Shown here: piece after piece, positions 18,442 through 26,827 of the stretch
Layout of the letters: every line of letters starts with the position of its first letter
How positions within the stretch are numbered: the first letter of the stretch is position 1
From: SZUA-592 sp041556555
Lineage (GTDB): Bacteria > Pseudomonadota > Gammaproteobacteria > Eutrophobiales > Eutrophobiaceae
Assembly (NCBI GenBank): GCA_041556555.1
Contig: JBFFIE010000018.1
Span: 1-34,893, forward strand
DNA: 34,893 bases
Direction: 5' to 3'
Notes under the pieces: generated by a model
Told to the model about the DNA's origin: nothing
Databases searched by the model: none
The model's input: the letters and a program-made list of their open reading frames with translations, nothing else
Position numbers and translations under genes: made by a program

Positions 18442-19770
18442 TCAGTAGATACCCGCCAGCCGCCTGACCAGGTTGAAAAACCGCGAAATGATCTCCGGTA
18501 CCTGCCGGCAGATCAGGCTGATGATCAGAAGATTCATTATGGCCATGACCAGGAATATCTGCGGGATAGAAATACCCATGGATATCAGGCCTATCGTGAG
18601 TAATGCCGAAAGGACCATGAACAGTGCATTCAGAATATTATTGGCCGCAATGATCCGGGAGCGGATCTTTTCTGCACTCAAGTGTTGTACATAAGCGTAC
18701 AATGGCACGATATACAATCCGCCAAAAAAACCGATCAATGTCAGGTCAAACAGGATCCGCCAGTTATCAAATGAATTCATGAAAGTGAATGCACCATTTA
18801 TCTTGCCCGGCGCAATCAATACTTCATAGGACAGATCAATAAAATAAAGATCTGTTGCAAACACACTAAGACCGATGGCCCCCAACACGCTGAGACCGGG
18901 CTCGATTTTTCTAGCAGAAATTTTTTCACACATCAATGAGCCCGTTCCTATACCAACAGAAAACGCTGTCAGGAGTATAGTGGTCACGTGTTCATTACCG
19001 AGCAGTATTTGTTTAGTGTAAGAAGGCACCAATGAAAGAAAGGTTGCGCCGTAAAACCAGAACCAGGAAATACCGATAATGGCCCAGAAAATTTTCATGT
19101 TTTTCCGGGCATGGGCAATGATGTCCCAGGTTTTACGTAAAATATTCACACTGACTTCAAGTGATGGATCTGCCGCCCTTGCAACCGGTATGTGACGGCT
19201 GGCCAGCCAACCACAGATGGCAACGGTGATTACCACGCAGGATACGTACCAGTTACCGCCGGGTTTGATGGCAATCAGTACGCCCCCCAGTATGGTCCCG
19301 AACAGAATGGCAAGATAGGTCCCCATCTGAATCATGCCGTTACCGCCGGTCAGTTCTTCCGGCTCGAGATGCTGCGGCAGGATGCCGTACTTGAGAGGAC
19401 CGAACAAGGTTGACTGTGTGCCCATGAGAAACAACACAAACATTAACAATGGCAGGCTCACCAGAAGATAGGCCACAGTAGCCAACATCATGATCACGAT
19501 CTCTGCCAGCTTGATACCACGAATGAGTTGTGATTTTTCATACTTGTCGGCAATCTGGCCAGCAATGGCTGAAAACAGGAAAAACGGCAGGATGAATACA
19601 CCGGCGGCTATAATTACCATGATACTGCTGTTCTGCTCTGCACCGGTCAGCGAAAAGGCGATGAAGATAACCAGTGAGTTCTTGAAAATATTGTCATTGA
19701 GTGCACCCAGTGACTGGGTGAGAAACAACGGCCCAAAACGTTTATTATAAATGAGCTTGAACTGAGTCAT
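18442..19770 (-). CDS. MFS transporter, LplT-like (lysophospholipid transporter family)
   Basis: A 442-residue polytopic membrane protein starting MTQFKLIYNKRFGPLFLTQSLGALNDNIFKN in two runs; the TQSLGALNDN segment is diagnostic of the LplT/Aas-linked MFS group. E. coli LplT flips lysophospholipids inward for reacylation by Aas. In many proteobacteria the transporter is fused to or next to an acyltransferase. Here it stands alone and no acyltransferase is in the window, so the lysophospholipid role is inferred from family only. About 12 hydrophobic segments are visible, with a cytoplasmic loop in the middle (about residues 200-220). It converges on ssb with 17 bp between stops. The gap upstream of its ATG contains the pyk remnant. 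Confidence 0.85.
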   Translation of the reverse strand: MTQFKLIYNKRFGPLFLTQSLGALNDNIFKNSLVIFIAFSLTGAEQNSSIMVIIAAGVFILPFFLFSAIAGQIADKYEKSQLIRGIKLAEIVIMMLATVAYLLVSLPLLMFVLFLMGTQSTLFGPLKYGILPQHLEPEELTGGNGMIQMGTYLAILFGTILGGVLIAIKPGGNWYVSCVVITVAICGWLASRHIPVARAADPSLEVSVNILRKTWDIIAHARKNMKIFWAIIGISWFWFYGATFLSLVPSYTKQILLGNEHVTTILLTAFSVGIGTGSLMCEKISARKIEPGLSVLGAIGLSVFATDLYFIDLSYEVLIAPGKINGAFTFMNSFDNWRILFDLTLIGFFGGLYIVPLYAYVQHLSAEKIRSRIIAANNILNALFMVLSALLTIGLISMGISIPQIFLVMAIMNLLIISLICRQVPEIISRFFNLVRRLAGIY

Positions 19771-19840
19771 GAATAAGCATTATTCATGGGGCAACGGTAA
19801 AAATAAACCTTTAAATATAATACATAGACAAACCGTATAA

Positions 19841-20046
19841 ATGATCGATACCAGAGTTAACCTGCTGAAGAAACGCAGAACCAAAATCGTTGCGACACTT
19901 GGCCCGGCGACAGACTCACCTGAATCAATCCGCTGCAATTGGCAGATAAAGGTGACTTAATATTGCTCGCAAGGGGTTTTCACAGTAATCCGCAAAAAAA
20001 CACACCTTCAATCACCATGTTGATGATCCAGGCAGCGGAACAGTAA
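19841..20046 (+). pseudogene. pyk: Pyruvate kinase remnant with large internal deletion
   Basis: This lies in the 338-bp gap between the LplT-like and EF-G-like genes. From ATG 19841 the frame reads MIDTRVNLLKKRRTKIV, then ATLGPATDSPESIR, the characteristic N-terminus of pyruvate kinase, which binds PEP and metal further on. Homology stops after about 31 residues and the frame ends at 19960. From 19939, in another frame, LADKGDLILLARG followed by an ending at 20046 resembles the last strand region of pyruvate kinase (GDL-x-G...). A normal gene is about 1.4 kb, so around 1.2 kb has been lost and the two ends are joined out of frame. The first half is a confident match, the second weaker. Nothing else is seen in this gap. 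Confidence 0.72.
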
Positions 20047-20108
20047 CGCAGTGGAAGTAAAAGTATAAAGCTCAGGATTATTATTGTTATTTATCAAATA
20101 ACGGTGAA

Positions 20109-22160
20109 TCAATCTTCGGCAAGCGCTGGCTTGTAGGCCGAGATCAATTTCTGTTGTTCGCGTTCCGGTACGGCTTCGTAATGACTGAGTTCGATGGAAA
20201 ATGATCCCGATCCACCCGTCATGGATTTTAACTGGGACTGATATTGATCGATTTCTCCTAACGGTACCTGTCCCTTGATATTCGTCATCCCGCCTGACAG
20301 GGCCGTGGTCGATGTAATCCGGCCTCGGCGGCCGGAGAGATCGGCGGTAATATCCCCCAGACCGTTATGGGGCACGGTAATGGAAATATCAACTACCGGC
20401 TCCATCACGACCGGCCGCGCCTTTTTCACAGCATCGATAAAGGCCTTCTTGCCGGCCGCCACAAAAGCGACTTCCTTCGAATCCACGGAATGATGTTTGC
20501 CGTCATAAACAGTGACCCGCAGATCACATAAGGGGTAACCGGCGATCACACCTTCATCAATGGCCTGTGCTATCCCCTTTTCTACCGCCGGAATGAACTG
20601 GCGCGGGATAACTCCACCGACTACCTTATCGACAAATTCATAACCGGCACCACGCTCCAGTGGTTCCAGACGTAGGAATACCTCACCGAACTGGCCGGCG
20701 CCTCCCGTCTGCTTCTTGTGTCGGTGGTGTCCCTCGGCCGGGCGCGTTACCGTCTCCCGATAAGCAATGCTGGGCGGGTGAGTATCGACATCGACATGGT
20801 AAACATCTTTTAACTTATCCAGCATGATCCGCAGATGCTGTTCACCCAGACCACGGATTACCGTTTCATTCAGACTGGCCCTGTGTTCCACCTTGAAACT
20901 GGGATCCTCGTCCATCAGCTTGTGCAAGGCATCGGAGATCTTCTGTTCATCACCACGACTTTTCACCGTGATCGCCAGACCATACATTGGCGCCGGCAAT
21001 GGAACCGGGTGCATATGGATATGATCCTCATCGTGGGAATCGTGCAGCACCGCATCAAAGTGGATATCCTCAATCTTGGCCACTGCGCAGATGTCTCCCG
21101 GTATTGCAGTGTTGATCTCGATATGCTCCTTGCCCTGTAACTTGAATAAATGCCCCACCTTGAAAGGCTTGCGTCCATCACCGATATACAACTGGCTGTT
21201 ACGGTTTATCTTGCCCTGATGAACACGGAACACAGCGAGTTTGCCGACATAGGGATCGATACTGAGCTTGAACACATGGGCGAGGGCATGTTGCGCCGGG
21301 TCAGGGGACAGCTGGACAGGCTCTGCTGCCTTGCCTTCCCCCTTGAGAAACTGCGGCGGATTGCCTTCGCCCGGGTGCGGCATCAGGCGTGCGAATATCT
21401 CCAGCAATTCAGGTACACCGGCACCGGTTTCGGCGGAAACAAAACAGACCGGGATCAGATGACCTTCGCGCAAAGCACGCTCGAACGGGTCATGGAGCTG
21501 TTCCGGTTTGATCTCCTCCCCCTGCTCCAGATACAGGGTCATCAGGTCCTCATCCAGCTCAATGACCTGGTCGATGATCTGGGTATGGGCTTCAGTCACC
21601 GATGAAAAATCGGTTTCCGCGCCACTATTCTGGAAAAAACAGTCCACGACTGACTGGCCATTTTCGGCGGGCAAGTTTATCGGCAGGCATTCATTACCGA
21701 ATATCTCCCTGATATTCATTAACACAGCTTGCAGTTGGCCTGGTGCCTGATCGATACGATTGATGATTATCAGACGGTCCAGATCACGCTCACCGGCTAC
21801 CTGCATCATGCGCTGTGTCACTGTCTCCACCCCGGCCTGGGCATTGATAACAACCGCGCAGGTCTCGACGGCCGGCAACACGGCCAAAGCCCTACCAATG
21901 AAATCCGGATAGCCCGGTGTATCGATTAAATTAATATGACCGCTGTGATAGTCAAGGCTCACTACTGCCGCATTGAGCGAATGCTGCGAGGCTATTTCCT
22001 GGGGGTCAAAATCACAGACACTGGTCCCTTGCTCGACCGAGCCCTTGTTACTGATAACACCGGCCTTGTTTAACAAGGCCTCCGTGAGGCTGGTTTTGCC
22101 GGCTCCGACATGACCCACCAATGCGATATTGCGAATTTCCTCTGTGGAATAGGAAGCCAT
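20109..22160 (-). CDS. Elongation factor G-like GTPase (EF-G2 type)
   Basis: A 683-residue translational GTPase with the five-domain EF-G layout. The P-loop GHVGAGKTS is at 16-24, G3 is DTPGYPDF at 80-87, and G4 is NRID at 134-137 instead of NKxD. In housekeeping EF-G the G3 motif is DTPGHxDF and the His activates water for GTP hydrolysis; here it is Y84. This is the signature of the FusA2/EF-G2-like paralogues, whose role is unclear and which do not replace EF-G. Later parts include GLGEQHLRIMLDKLK, the domain IV segment TGGAGQFGEVFLRLEP and a domain V region near VVMEPVVDISITVP. It lies 76 bp downstream of the DUF934 gene on the same strand. Confidence 0.92.
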   Translation of the reverse strand: MASYSTEEIRNIALVGHVGAGKTSLTEALLNKAGVISNKGSVEQGTSVCDFDPQEIASQHSLNAAVVSLDYHSGHINLIDTPGYPDFIGRALAVLPAVETCAVVINAQAGVETVTQRMMQVAGERDLDRLIIINRIDQAPGQLQAVLMNIREIFGNECLPINLPAENGQSVVDCFFQNSGAETDFSSVTEAHTQIIDQVIELDEDLMTLYLEQGEEIKPEQLHDPFERALREGHLIPVCFVSAETGAGVPELLEIFARLMPHPGEGNPPQFLKGEGKAAEPVQLSPDPAQHALAHVFKLSIDPYVGKLAVFRVHQGKINRNSQLYIGDGRKPFKVGHLFKLQGKEHIEINTAIPGDICAVAKIEDIHFDAVLHDSHDEDHIHMHPVPLPAPMYGLAITVKSRGDEQKISDALHKLMDEDPSFKVEHRASLNETVIRGLGEQHLRIMLDKLKDVYHVDVDTHPPSIAYRETVTRPAEGHHRHKKQTGGAGQFGEVFLRLEPLERGAGYEFVDKVVGGVIPRQFIPAVEKGIAQAIDEGVIAGYPLCDLRVTVYDGKHHSVDSKEVAFVAAGKKAFIDAVKKARPVVMEPVVDISITVPHNGLGDITADLSGRRGRITSTTALSGGMTNIKGQVPLGEIDQYQSQLKSMTGGSGSFSIELSHYEAVPEREQQKLISAYKPALAED

Positions 22161-22236
22161 AAGTTAATCCAACTTATTGTTATTATGGCACGCCGGTGGA
22201 AAAACCCGGCCTGCTACTCTTAAGTATACTAAATGT

Positions 22237-22734
22237 CTAGGCGCCGCCGCGGAGCCTGTAGACAGGCAAGGCCCCGTCTGCTGCTGTTTGATACTTGACG
22301 CTGAAACCCTTGAGCGCCCCGAGGGCCTTGTTAATGTCTTTGTCTTCCCTCACCTGGAAGGAATCTATACCGCAGCGCTGCATATAGAACAACTGGTCCT
22401 GCAAGACATCACCCACGGCACGTATTTCTCCCTCATAGCCATAGCGCTCGCGCAAGAGCCTCGCATGTGAATAGGAACGGCCATCGGTAAACTTGGGAAA
22501 ATCCAGGGCAATTAATTCAAAATGCTCGAGGTCGCGGGCCACTTCGTCCGTTTCATCATCACCGTTCACACACACGGCCACTTTCTTGCCGGAAGAGATC
22601 AACTGTTCCCGGTTATCCAGCCAGTAACTGAATGGAATGATTACCTGACCTTCGGGTAATGGACTGTCATTCTCCAGTTCTTTAACGCGTTCCCAGTTAT
22701 CTTCAACCACCTGGTTGTCTTTAATGACTCGCAA
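22237..22734 (-). CDS. DUF934 protein, sulfite reductase partner
   Basis: A 165-residue DUF934 protein. This family almost always follows a CysI-type sulfite reductase in proteobacteria, and it does so here with a 14-base overlap. The frame is open to 22965 but that portion is antisense-like overlap with cysI. The start is TTG at 22734, giving (M)RVIKDNQVVEDNW, the normal family N-terminus, with GAGGAG 9 bases upstream. The conserved core contains VIIPFSYW, LIALDFPKFTDGRSYSHARLLR, GEIRAVGDVLQDQLFYMQRCG and a C-terminal SVKYQ. The function is not established; a role in sulfite reductase electron supply or assembly is inferred from linkage. Confidence 0.9.
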   Translation of the reverse strand: MRVIKDNQVVEDNWERVKELENDSPLPEGQVIIPFSYWLDNREQLISSGKKVAVCVNGDDETDEVARDLEHFELIALDFPKFTDGRSYSHARLLRERYGYEGEIRAVGDVLQDQLFYMQRCGIDSFQVREDKDINKALGALKGFSVKYQTAADGALPVYRLRGGA

Positions 22735-24427
22735 CTGCTTTGACTCCTCTGCTCTTTGATTCCTTAGTATTGTTTGCGGCCGCATAGACCCGTTCCTTGA
22801 ACGGCTCAATACCAATGCGGCGGTAGGTATCCAGGAAACGTTCTTCCTCGATGCGGTTTTCAACATACACCTGGAGTAATTCGCCAATGGTGTCGGCGAC
22901 TTTTTCCTTTTCAATTGCCGGGCCGAGTCGATCACCAAGTGCGGCATCATTCTCGGCGGATCCACCGAGTGTGAGCTGGTAATACTCTACGCCCTTCTTG
23001 TCGACACCGAGGATACCAATGTGTCCTACGTGGTGATGACCACAGGCATTCATGCAGCCCGACATCTTTACCTTGATTTCGCCGATATCATGCAGGTAGT
23101 CGAGATCACTGAACTTCTGGTTAATCTGCATGGCAATGGGGATGGAACCCGCATTGGCCAACTGGCAGAAGTCCAGACCGGGACAGCAGATCATATCGGT
23201 CAATAAACCGATGTTCGGTGTAGCGAGGTTTTCCTTGTCGAGAGCCTGCCAGAGCGCGTAGAGGTCGGCTTGTTTCACATGCGGTAACACCAGGTTCTGA
23301 TCATGGGTAACCACGATCTCACTGGCACTGTATTGGTCAGCGAGATCGGCAATATAATCCATCTGCTTGTCCGTGGCATCGCCGGGGGGAACATCGGGGG
23401 CCTTGAGCGAGATCATCACGGCACGGTAACCTGGAGCCTTGTGGCCTTTCACGTTACGACGAACCCAATCCCGGAAAGCTTTGTCTGATTTCTGTTTTTC
23501 CTCGCAGCTGTGGTCCTTTTCGGCATCGGGGTCATAATCCGGCAAGGTGAAGTAAGCTTTGACGCGATCGATCTCTGCCTGATCCATTACCAGGGCCGAA
23601 TCCTTGATCTTTTCCCATTCTTCTTCGACGAGACGGGCAAACTTTTCGGGGCCCAGTGCATAAACCAAGATCTTGATGCGGGCCTTGAACAGGTTATCCC
23701 GACGACCATAACGGTTATAAACACGCATGATGGCCTCGAGATAGGAAAGCAGGTGTTTCTTTTCCAGGAAATCACGAATAAACGCACCTATATATGGAGT
23801 ACGGCCCTGGCCGCCACCAACCAACACCTTGAAACCAACTTCACCGTCTTCGTTCTTTACCAGATACACGCCGATGTCATGGACCTGGGTCGCGGCGCGA
23901 TCATTTTCCGCCCCATTCACTGCGATCTTGAATTTGCGCGGCAGAAATGAAAACTCCGGGTGGAACGTCGACCACTGGCGAATGATTTCTGCATAGGGGC
24001 GGGGATCCTCGATTTCATCTTCAGCGATGCCGGCGAAATGATCCGAGGTCACGTTACGTATGCAGTTACCACTGGTCTGGATGGCATGCATCTCGACACT
24101 GGCCAAGTCAGCGAGGATATCAGGCACCCGCTCCAGCTGTGGCCAGTTGTACTGAATGTTCTGGCGGGTACTGAAATGCCCGTAATCCTTGTCATATTCC
24201 CGGGCAATGTGGGCCAGCATCCGCATCTGTTTGGATGACAATAACCCGTATGGGATCGCGACACGCAACATGGGCGCGTAACGCTGAATATAAAGACCGT
24301 TCATCAGGCGCAGCGGGCGGAACTCATCTTCTGACAACTCACCGGCCAGAAACCGCCGGGTTTGATCCCGGAACTGCTCGACGCGTTCGTTAACGATGGT
24401 CTGATCGTAGTTATCGTATTGATACAT
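22721..24427 (-). CDS. cysI: Nitrite/sulfite reductase, CysI-type sulfite reductase hemoprotein
   Basis: Reduces sulfite to sulfide by six electrons for cysteine synthesis, using siroheme coupled to a [4Fe-4S] cluster. The 568-residue protein has the duplicated sulfite/nitrite reductase fold: N-terminal half-domain (about 40-110), siroheme-binding RQNIQYNW (88-95), the TSGNCIRNVTSDH block (118-130), then the cluster ligands C415 and C421 (CPGLDFC) and C458 and C462 (GCMNAC). Genes of this group with DUF934 downstream act in assimilatory sulfate reduction in pseudomonads and relatives. No CysJ flavoprotein is present in the window, so the electron donor is unknown. Assimilatory nitrite reductase is the alternative, less likely because of DUF934. 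The 228 bp upstream are AT-rich and hold its promoter; I could not place the hexamers. Confidence 0.93.
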   Translation of the reverse strand: MYQYDNYDQTIVNERVEQFRDQTRRFLAGELSEDEFRPLRLMNGLYIQRYAPMLRVAIPYGLLSSKQMRMLAHIAREYDKDYGHFSTRQNIQYNWPQLERVPDILADLASVEMHAIQTSGNCIRNVTSDHFAGIAEDEIEDPRPYAEIIRQWSTFHPEFSFLPRKFKIAVNGAENDRAATQVHDIGVYLVKNEDGEVGFKVLVGGGQGRTPYIGAFIRDFLEKKHLLSYLEAIMRVYNRYGRRDNLFKARIKILVYALGPEKFARLVEEEWEKIKDSALVMDQAEIDRVKAYFTLPDYDPDAEKDHSCEEKQKSDKAFRDWVRRNVKGHKAPGYRAVMISLKAPDVPPGDATDKQMDYIADLADQYSASEIVVTHDQNLVLPHVKQADLYALWQALDKENLATPNIGLLTDMICCPGLDFCQLANAGSIPIAMQINQKFSDLDYLHDIGEIKVKMSGCMNACGHHHVGHIGILGVDKKGVEYYQLTLGGSAENDAALGDRLGPAIEKEKVADTIGELLQVYVENRIEEERFLDTYRRIGIEPFKERVYAAANNTKESKSRGVKAVASH

Positions 24428-24655
24428 AATGCCCTATTACCTGATGTGTCATTCTGGCCGAGACCATAACAAGCCCATTTTATGCAGAAAAGAAATTGAT
24501 TCTACTATATTTATTCTATTTGGTTATTTATGGTGGTTGGTCATATCCTCGACCACTTTGCTGATCATAGCATAGCCGTATGGAGCTAAATCACTGGAAT
24601 TGCGGGTATCCCGGTGCACTGCATCCGGGGTCCGGGGAATGTAACTTTACTGCGC

Positions 24656-24838
24656 CTAGTATCCGTATGAATAGCGAGCCAGCAATGCCCTGCCCTTGCG
24701 GGTCAGGTAACCTTCTGCATCAATGAAACCTTGCTGGCTGGCAACCTTCAATACATCCTGGGGCCTGTCCTTGGGCAAGTACACCAATCCGTCCCCATAA
24801 CGGTACTGCAAAACAGCGGCAATATCTTTTTCCGACAA
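24656..24838 (-). CDS. Small orphan protein, 60 residues
   Basis: Not recognised. The product is short, charged and lacks membrane segments. VLKVASQQGFIDAEGYLTRKG in two pieces resembles a helix-turn-wing arrangement, and the C-terminus ends ARYSYGY. The start is TTG at 24838 and is well supported: GGAG lies 7 bases upstream and a near-consensus promoter (24914-24942) precedes a leader of about 70 nt. A small inverted repeat (AGACTC-C-GAGTCT, 24850-24862) adjoins the ribosome binding site. Next to zapE on the same strand but separated by 136 bp, so it is probably an independent unit. Function unknown. Confidence 0.65.
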   Translation of the reverse strand: MSEKDIAAVLQYRYGDGLVYLPKDRPQDVLKVASQQGFIDAEGYLTRKGRALLARYSYGY

Positions 24839-24913
24839 CCTGCTTCTCCAGACTCGGAGTCTTACTAAAATTAAAAAATCCCTGATAAAACTATTTTATT
24901 ATCATCAATTACT

Positions 24914-24942
24914 TATATAGTTTACCTGATTCTCGAAGTCAA
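24914..24942 (-). promoter_or_regulatory. Sigma-70 promoter of the 60-residue gene
   Basis: On the minus strand TTGACT (24937-24942), a 17-base spacer and TATATA (24914-24919) are one or two bases from consensus. Start is expected near 24907. Confidence 0.72.
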
Positions 24943-24974
24943 ATTTTAGTTACAACAGACTGTTTAAAAGGATT

Positions 24975-26084
24975 TTAAGGCAGATGTGGCTTGGCCAGGT
25001 AGTCGTGGGTCCGCATTTCCTGCAAGCGGCTGGTGGTACGCTGGAATTCCCTAGCCAGTTGCTTGCCTATGTAAAGATAATCCGGATCCTCGGCGGCAGT
25101 CAGGATGAGTTTGACATTATGATCGTAAAACTCATCGACCAGGGTCATTAAGCGCTTCGCCTGGTCATTGTCATTATCGTCCATCTGCGGAATATTGGAG
25201 ATCAATACAGTCTGGTACTGGCGGGCGATCTCAATGTAATCCGCCGCCCCACGCGGTCCATCACAGATGGCCGAGAATTCAAACCAGACCACCCCATCAC
25301 CTCGGCGCACGCTTTCAATCTTGCGCCCCTCAATTTCCAGCTTGATTTTATCCCGGCCTGTATCCGGCGAAATGTGTTCAAAACTTTCTTCCAGCATGTG
25401 GGTTGCCCCTACATCCAGCGGATAGTGATAAATTTCCGCGGTATCCAGATAGCGCAGGCGATAATCAATACCGGAATCCACATTCAGTACCCTGGTATGC
25501 TCCTTGATGAGTTCTATCGCGGGCAGGAAACGGTCACGCTGCAATCCACCACTGTAAAGATCATCAGGAGATTCGTTGGACGTTGTCACCAGGATGACTC
25601 CCCTGTCAAACATGGCCTGGAGCAGTCCATGCAACAACATGGCATCGGTAATGTCAGTAACATGAAATTCATCAAAACAGAGTACCCGGGTCTGCTTTAC
25701 GATCCTGCCGGCGACAAGCTTCAGGGGATTTTCCTTGTTCTTAATCTGTTTCAGTTCCTGATGCACCATTTGCATAAAACGATGGAAGTGAATTCGCATC
25801 TTGTCCCTGATTGGCAGGCAATCATAAAAACAATCTATCAAGTAGGTTTTTCCCCGGCCAACACCTCCCCAGAAGTAAAGACCCTGGATGGGTGTTCGCT
25901 TTCTCCTCAGGACAAAATTAGCCAGGCGTTTAATCAAGCCACGGTTTTTCCTGTAATCGGCAAGAACTTTTTCATAGAGTGCCTGGGTATGCTGAACAGC
26001 ATATCGCTGGGCGGGGTCTTTACTGAAACCCGGATTTGTCAGATCCGATTGGTAACGTTGCAGGGGTGTTTTTCTTTTTTTCAC
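24975..26084 (-). CDS. zapE: Cell division protein ZapE (AFG1-like ATPase)
   Basis: ZapE is an AFG1-type ATPase that associates with the Z-ring late in division and is needed under low oxygen or at high temperature in E. coli. The 369-residue protein begins with TPLQRYQSDL, characteristic of bacterial members. It has Walker A GGVGRGKT (73-80), Walker B LCFDEFHVTD (135-144), the sensor-like VTTSNESPDDLY, and the QRDRFLPAIELI motif of the family. The C-terminal YIGKQLAREFQRTTSRLQEM region is conserved. It is divergent from the metallopeptidase gene with 49 bp between the two ATGs. Confidence 0.95.
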   Translation of the reverse strand: MKKRKTPLQRYQSDLTNPGFSKDPAQRYAVQHTQALYEKVLADYRKNRGLIKRLANFVLRRKRTPIQGLYFWGGVGRGKTYLIDCFYDCLPIRDKMRIHFHRFMQMVHQELKQIKNKENPLKLVAGRIVKQTRVLCFDEFHVTDITDAMLLHGLLQAMFDRGVILVTTSNESPDDLYSGGLQRDRFLPAIELIKEHTRVLNVDSGIDYRLRYLDTAEIYHYPLDVGATHMLEESFEHISPDTGRDKIKLEIEGRKIESVRRGDGVVWFEFSAICDGPRGAADYIEIARQYQTVLISNIPQMDDNDNDQAKRLMTLVDEFYDHNVKLILTAAEDPDYLYIGKQLAREFQRTTSRLQEMRTHDYLAKPHLP

Positions 26085-26133
26085 TAATTCTTGCTGCCCT
26101 GGGATTTATCGTTTTTAGCGTACAATACCAACT

Positions 26134-26820
26134 ATGCATCTTATCCTCATTCCTGTCATCGCGATCATTGTTTTTTTTGGTCCACAATTGTGGGCGAAAA
26201 ATATCATGCTACGGTATCACCGGGAAATAGAAGAATTTCCAGGTACGGGCGGTCAACTCGCTGAGCATCTGGTTAAACAATTGAAACTGGAAGGTGTGAA
26301 CGTTGAACGCAGTGAAAGGACTGCCGATCATTATGACCCCGAGGCCAGAACCATCCGCCTGGGCGAAAAAATCTACGACAGGAAATCGTTGACAGCCATC
26401 GTGGTCACCGCACATGAAGTAGGACACGCCTTGCAACAGGCCATGGGACACCGGCCTTTTTATCTTCGCTGGATGATTGCCCGTTACTTGCGGCCCATTG
26501 AGAAAATCGCCGCGCTGATCCTGGTGGCTTTTCCCTTTGTTGCCGTATTAACACATCTTCCGCTGGTTGGCGGCCTGTTTCTGCTGGCTGGTATCAGCAT
26601 GATGTTCATACCGGTATTGTTTCACCTGATTACCCTGCCAGTGGAATGGGATGCCAGTTTTAACCGGGCCCTGCCGATCCTGATAGCCGGTGAGTATATC
26701 CCGGAGGCCGCGGTGCCTGCCGCACGCCGGATATTGCTGGCCGCCGCGTTGACTTATCTCTCGGCATCACTGGCAAGTGTCCTGAATTTTTACCGCTGGA
26801 TCGCCATACTGAGACGTTAA
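26134..26820 (+). CDS. YugP-like zinc metallopeptidase, membrane-bound
   Basis: A 228-residue member of the neutral zinc metallopeptidase 2 family (PF04298, YugP). An N-terminal transmembrane segment (1-18) is followed by a cytosolic-looking part with the zinc-binding HEVGH at 94-98. Three further hydrophobic stretches follow (about 125-145, 150-175 and 200-222). SFNRAL near residue 187 is the usual helix after EWDA, which holds the third ligand Glu. Family length is about 225, as here. Substrates of the family are unknown. ATG at 26134 is the first in frame. Confidence 0.93.
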   Translation: MHLILIPVIAIIVFFGPQLWAKNIMLRYHREIEEFPGTGGQLAEHLVKQLKLEGVNVERSERTADHYDPEARTIRLGEKIYDRKSLTAIVVTAHEVGHALQQAMGHRPFYLRWMIARYLRPIEKIAALILVAFPFVAVLTHLPLVGGLFLLAGISMMFIPVLFHLITLPVEWDASFNRALPILIAGEYIPEAAVPAARRILLAAALTYLSASLASVLNFYRWIAILRR

Positions 26821-26827
26821 CAGACTA

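Noticed and set aside
22735..22965. Upstream extension of the DUF934 frame to an ATG at 22965
   Set aside because: The extension lies wholly within cysI and reads as antirelated sequence; TTG 22734 has a good ribosome binding site and the family N-terminus.
24538..24555. Hairpin TGGTC/GACCA upstream of cysI as a terminator for the 60-residue gene
   Set aside because: Only 5 bp with an 8-base loop and no T-run.
25374..26087. 237-codon open frame on the plus strand over zapE
   Set aside because: Mirror of the zapE coding sequence; the zapE frame has all family motifs.
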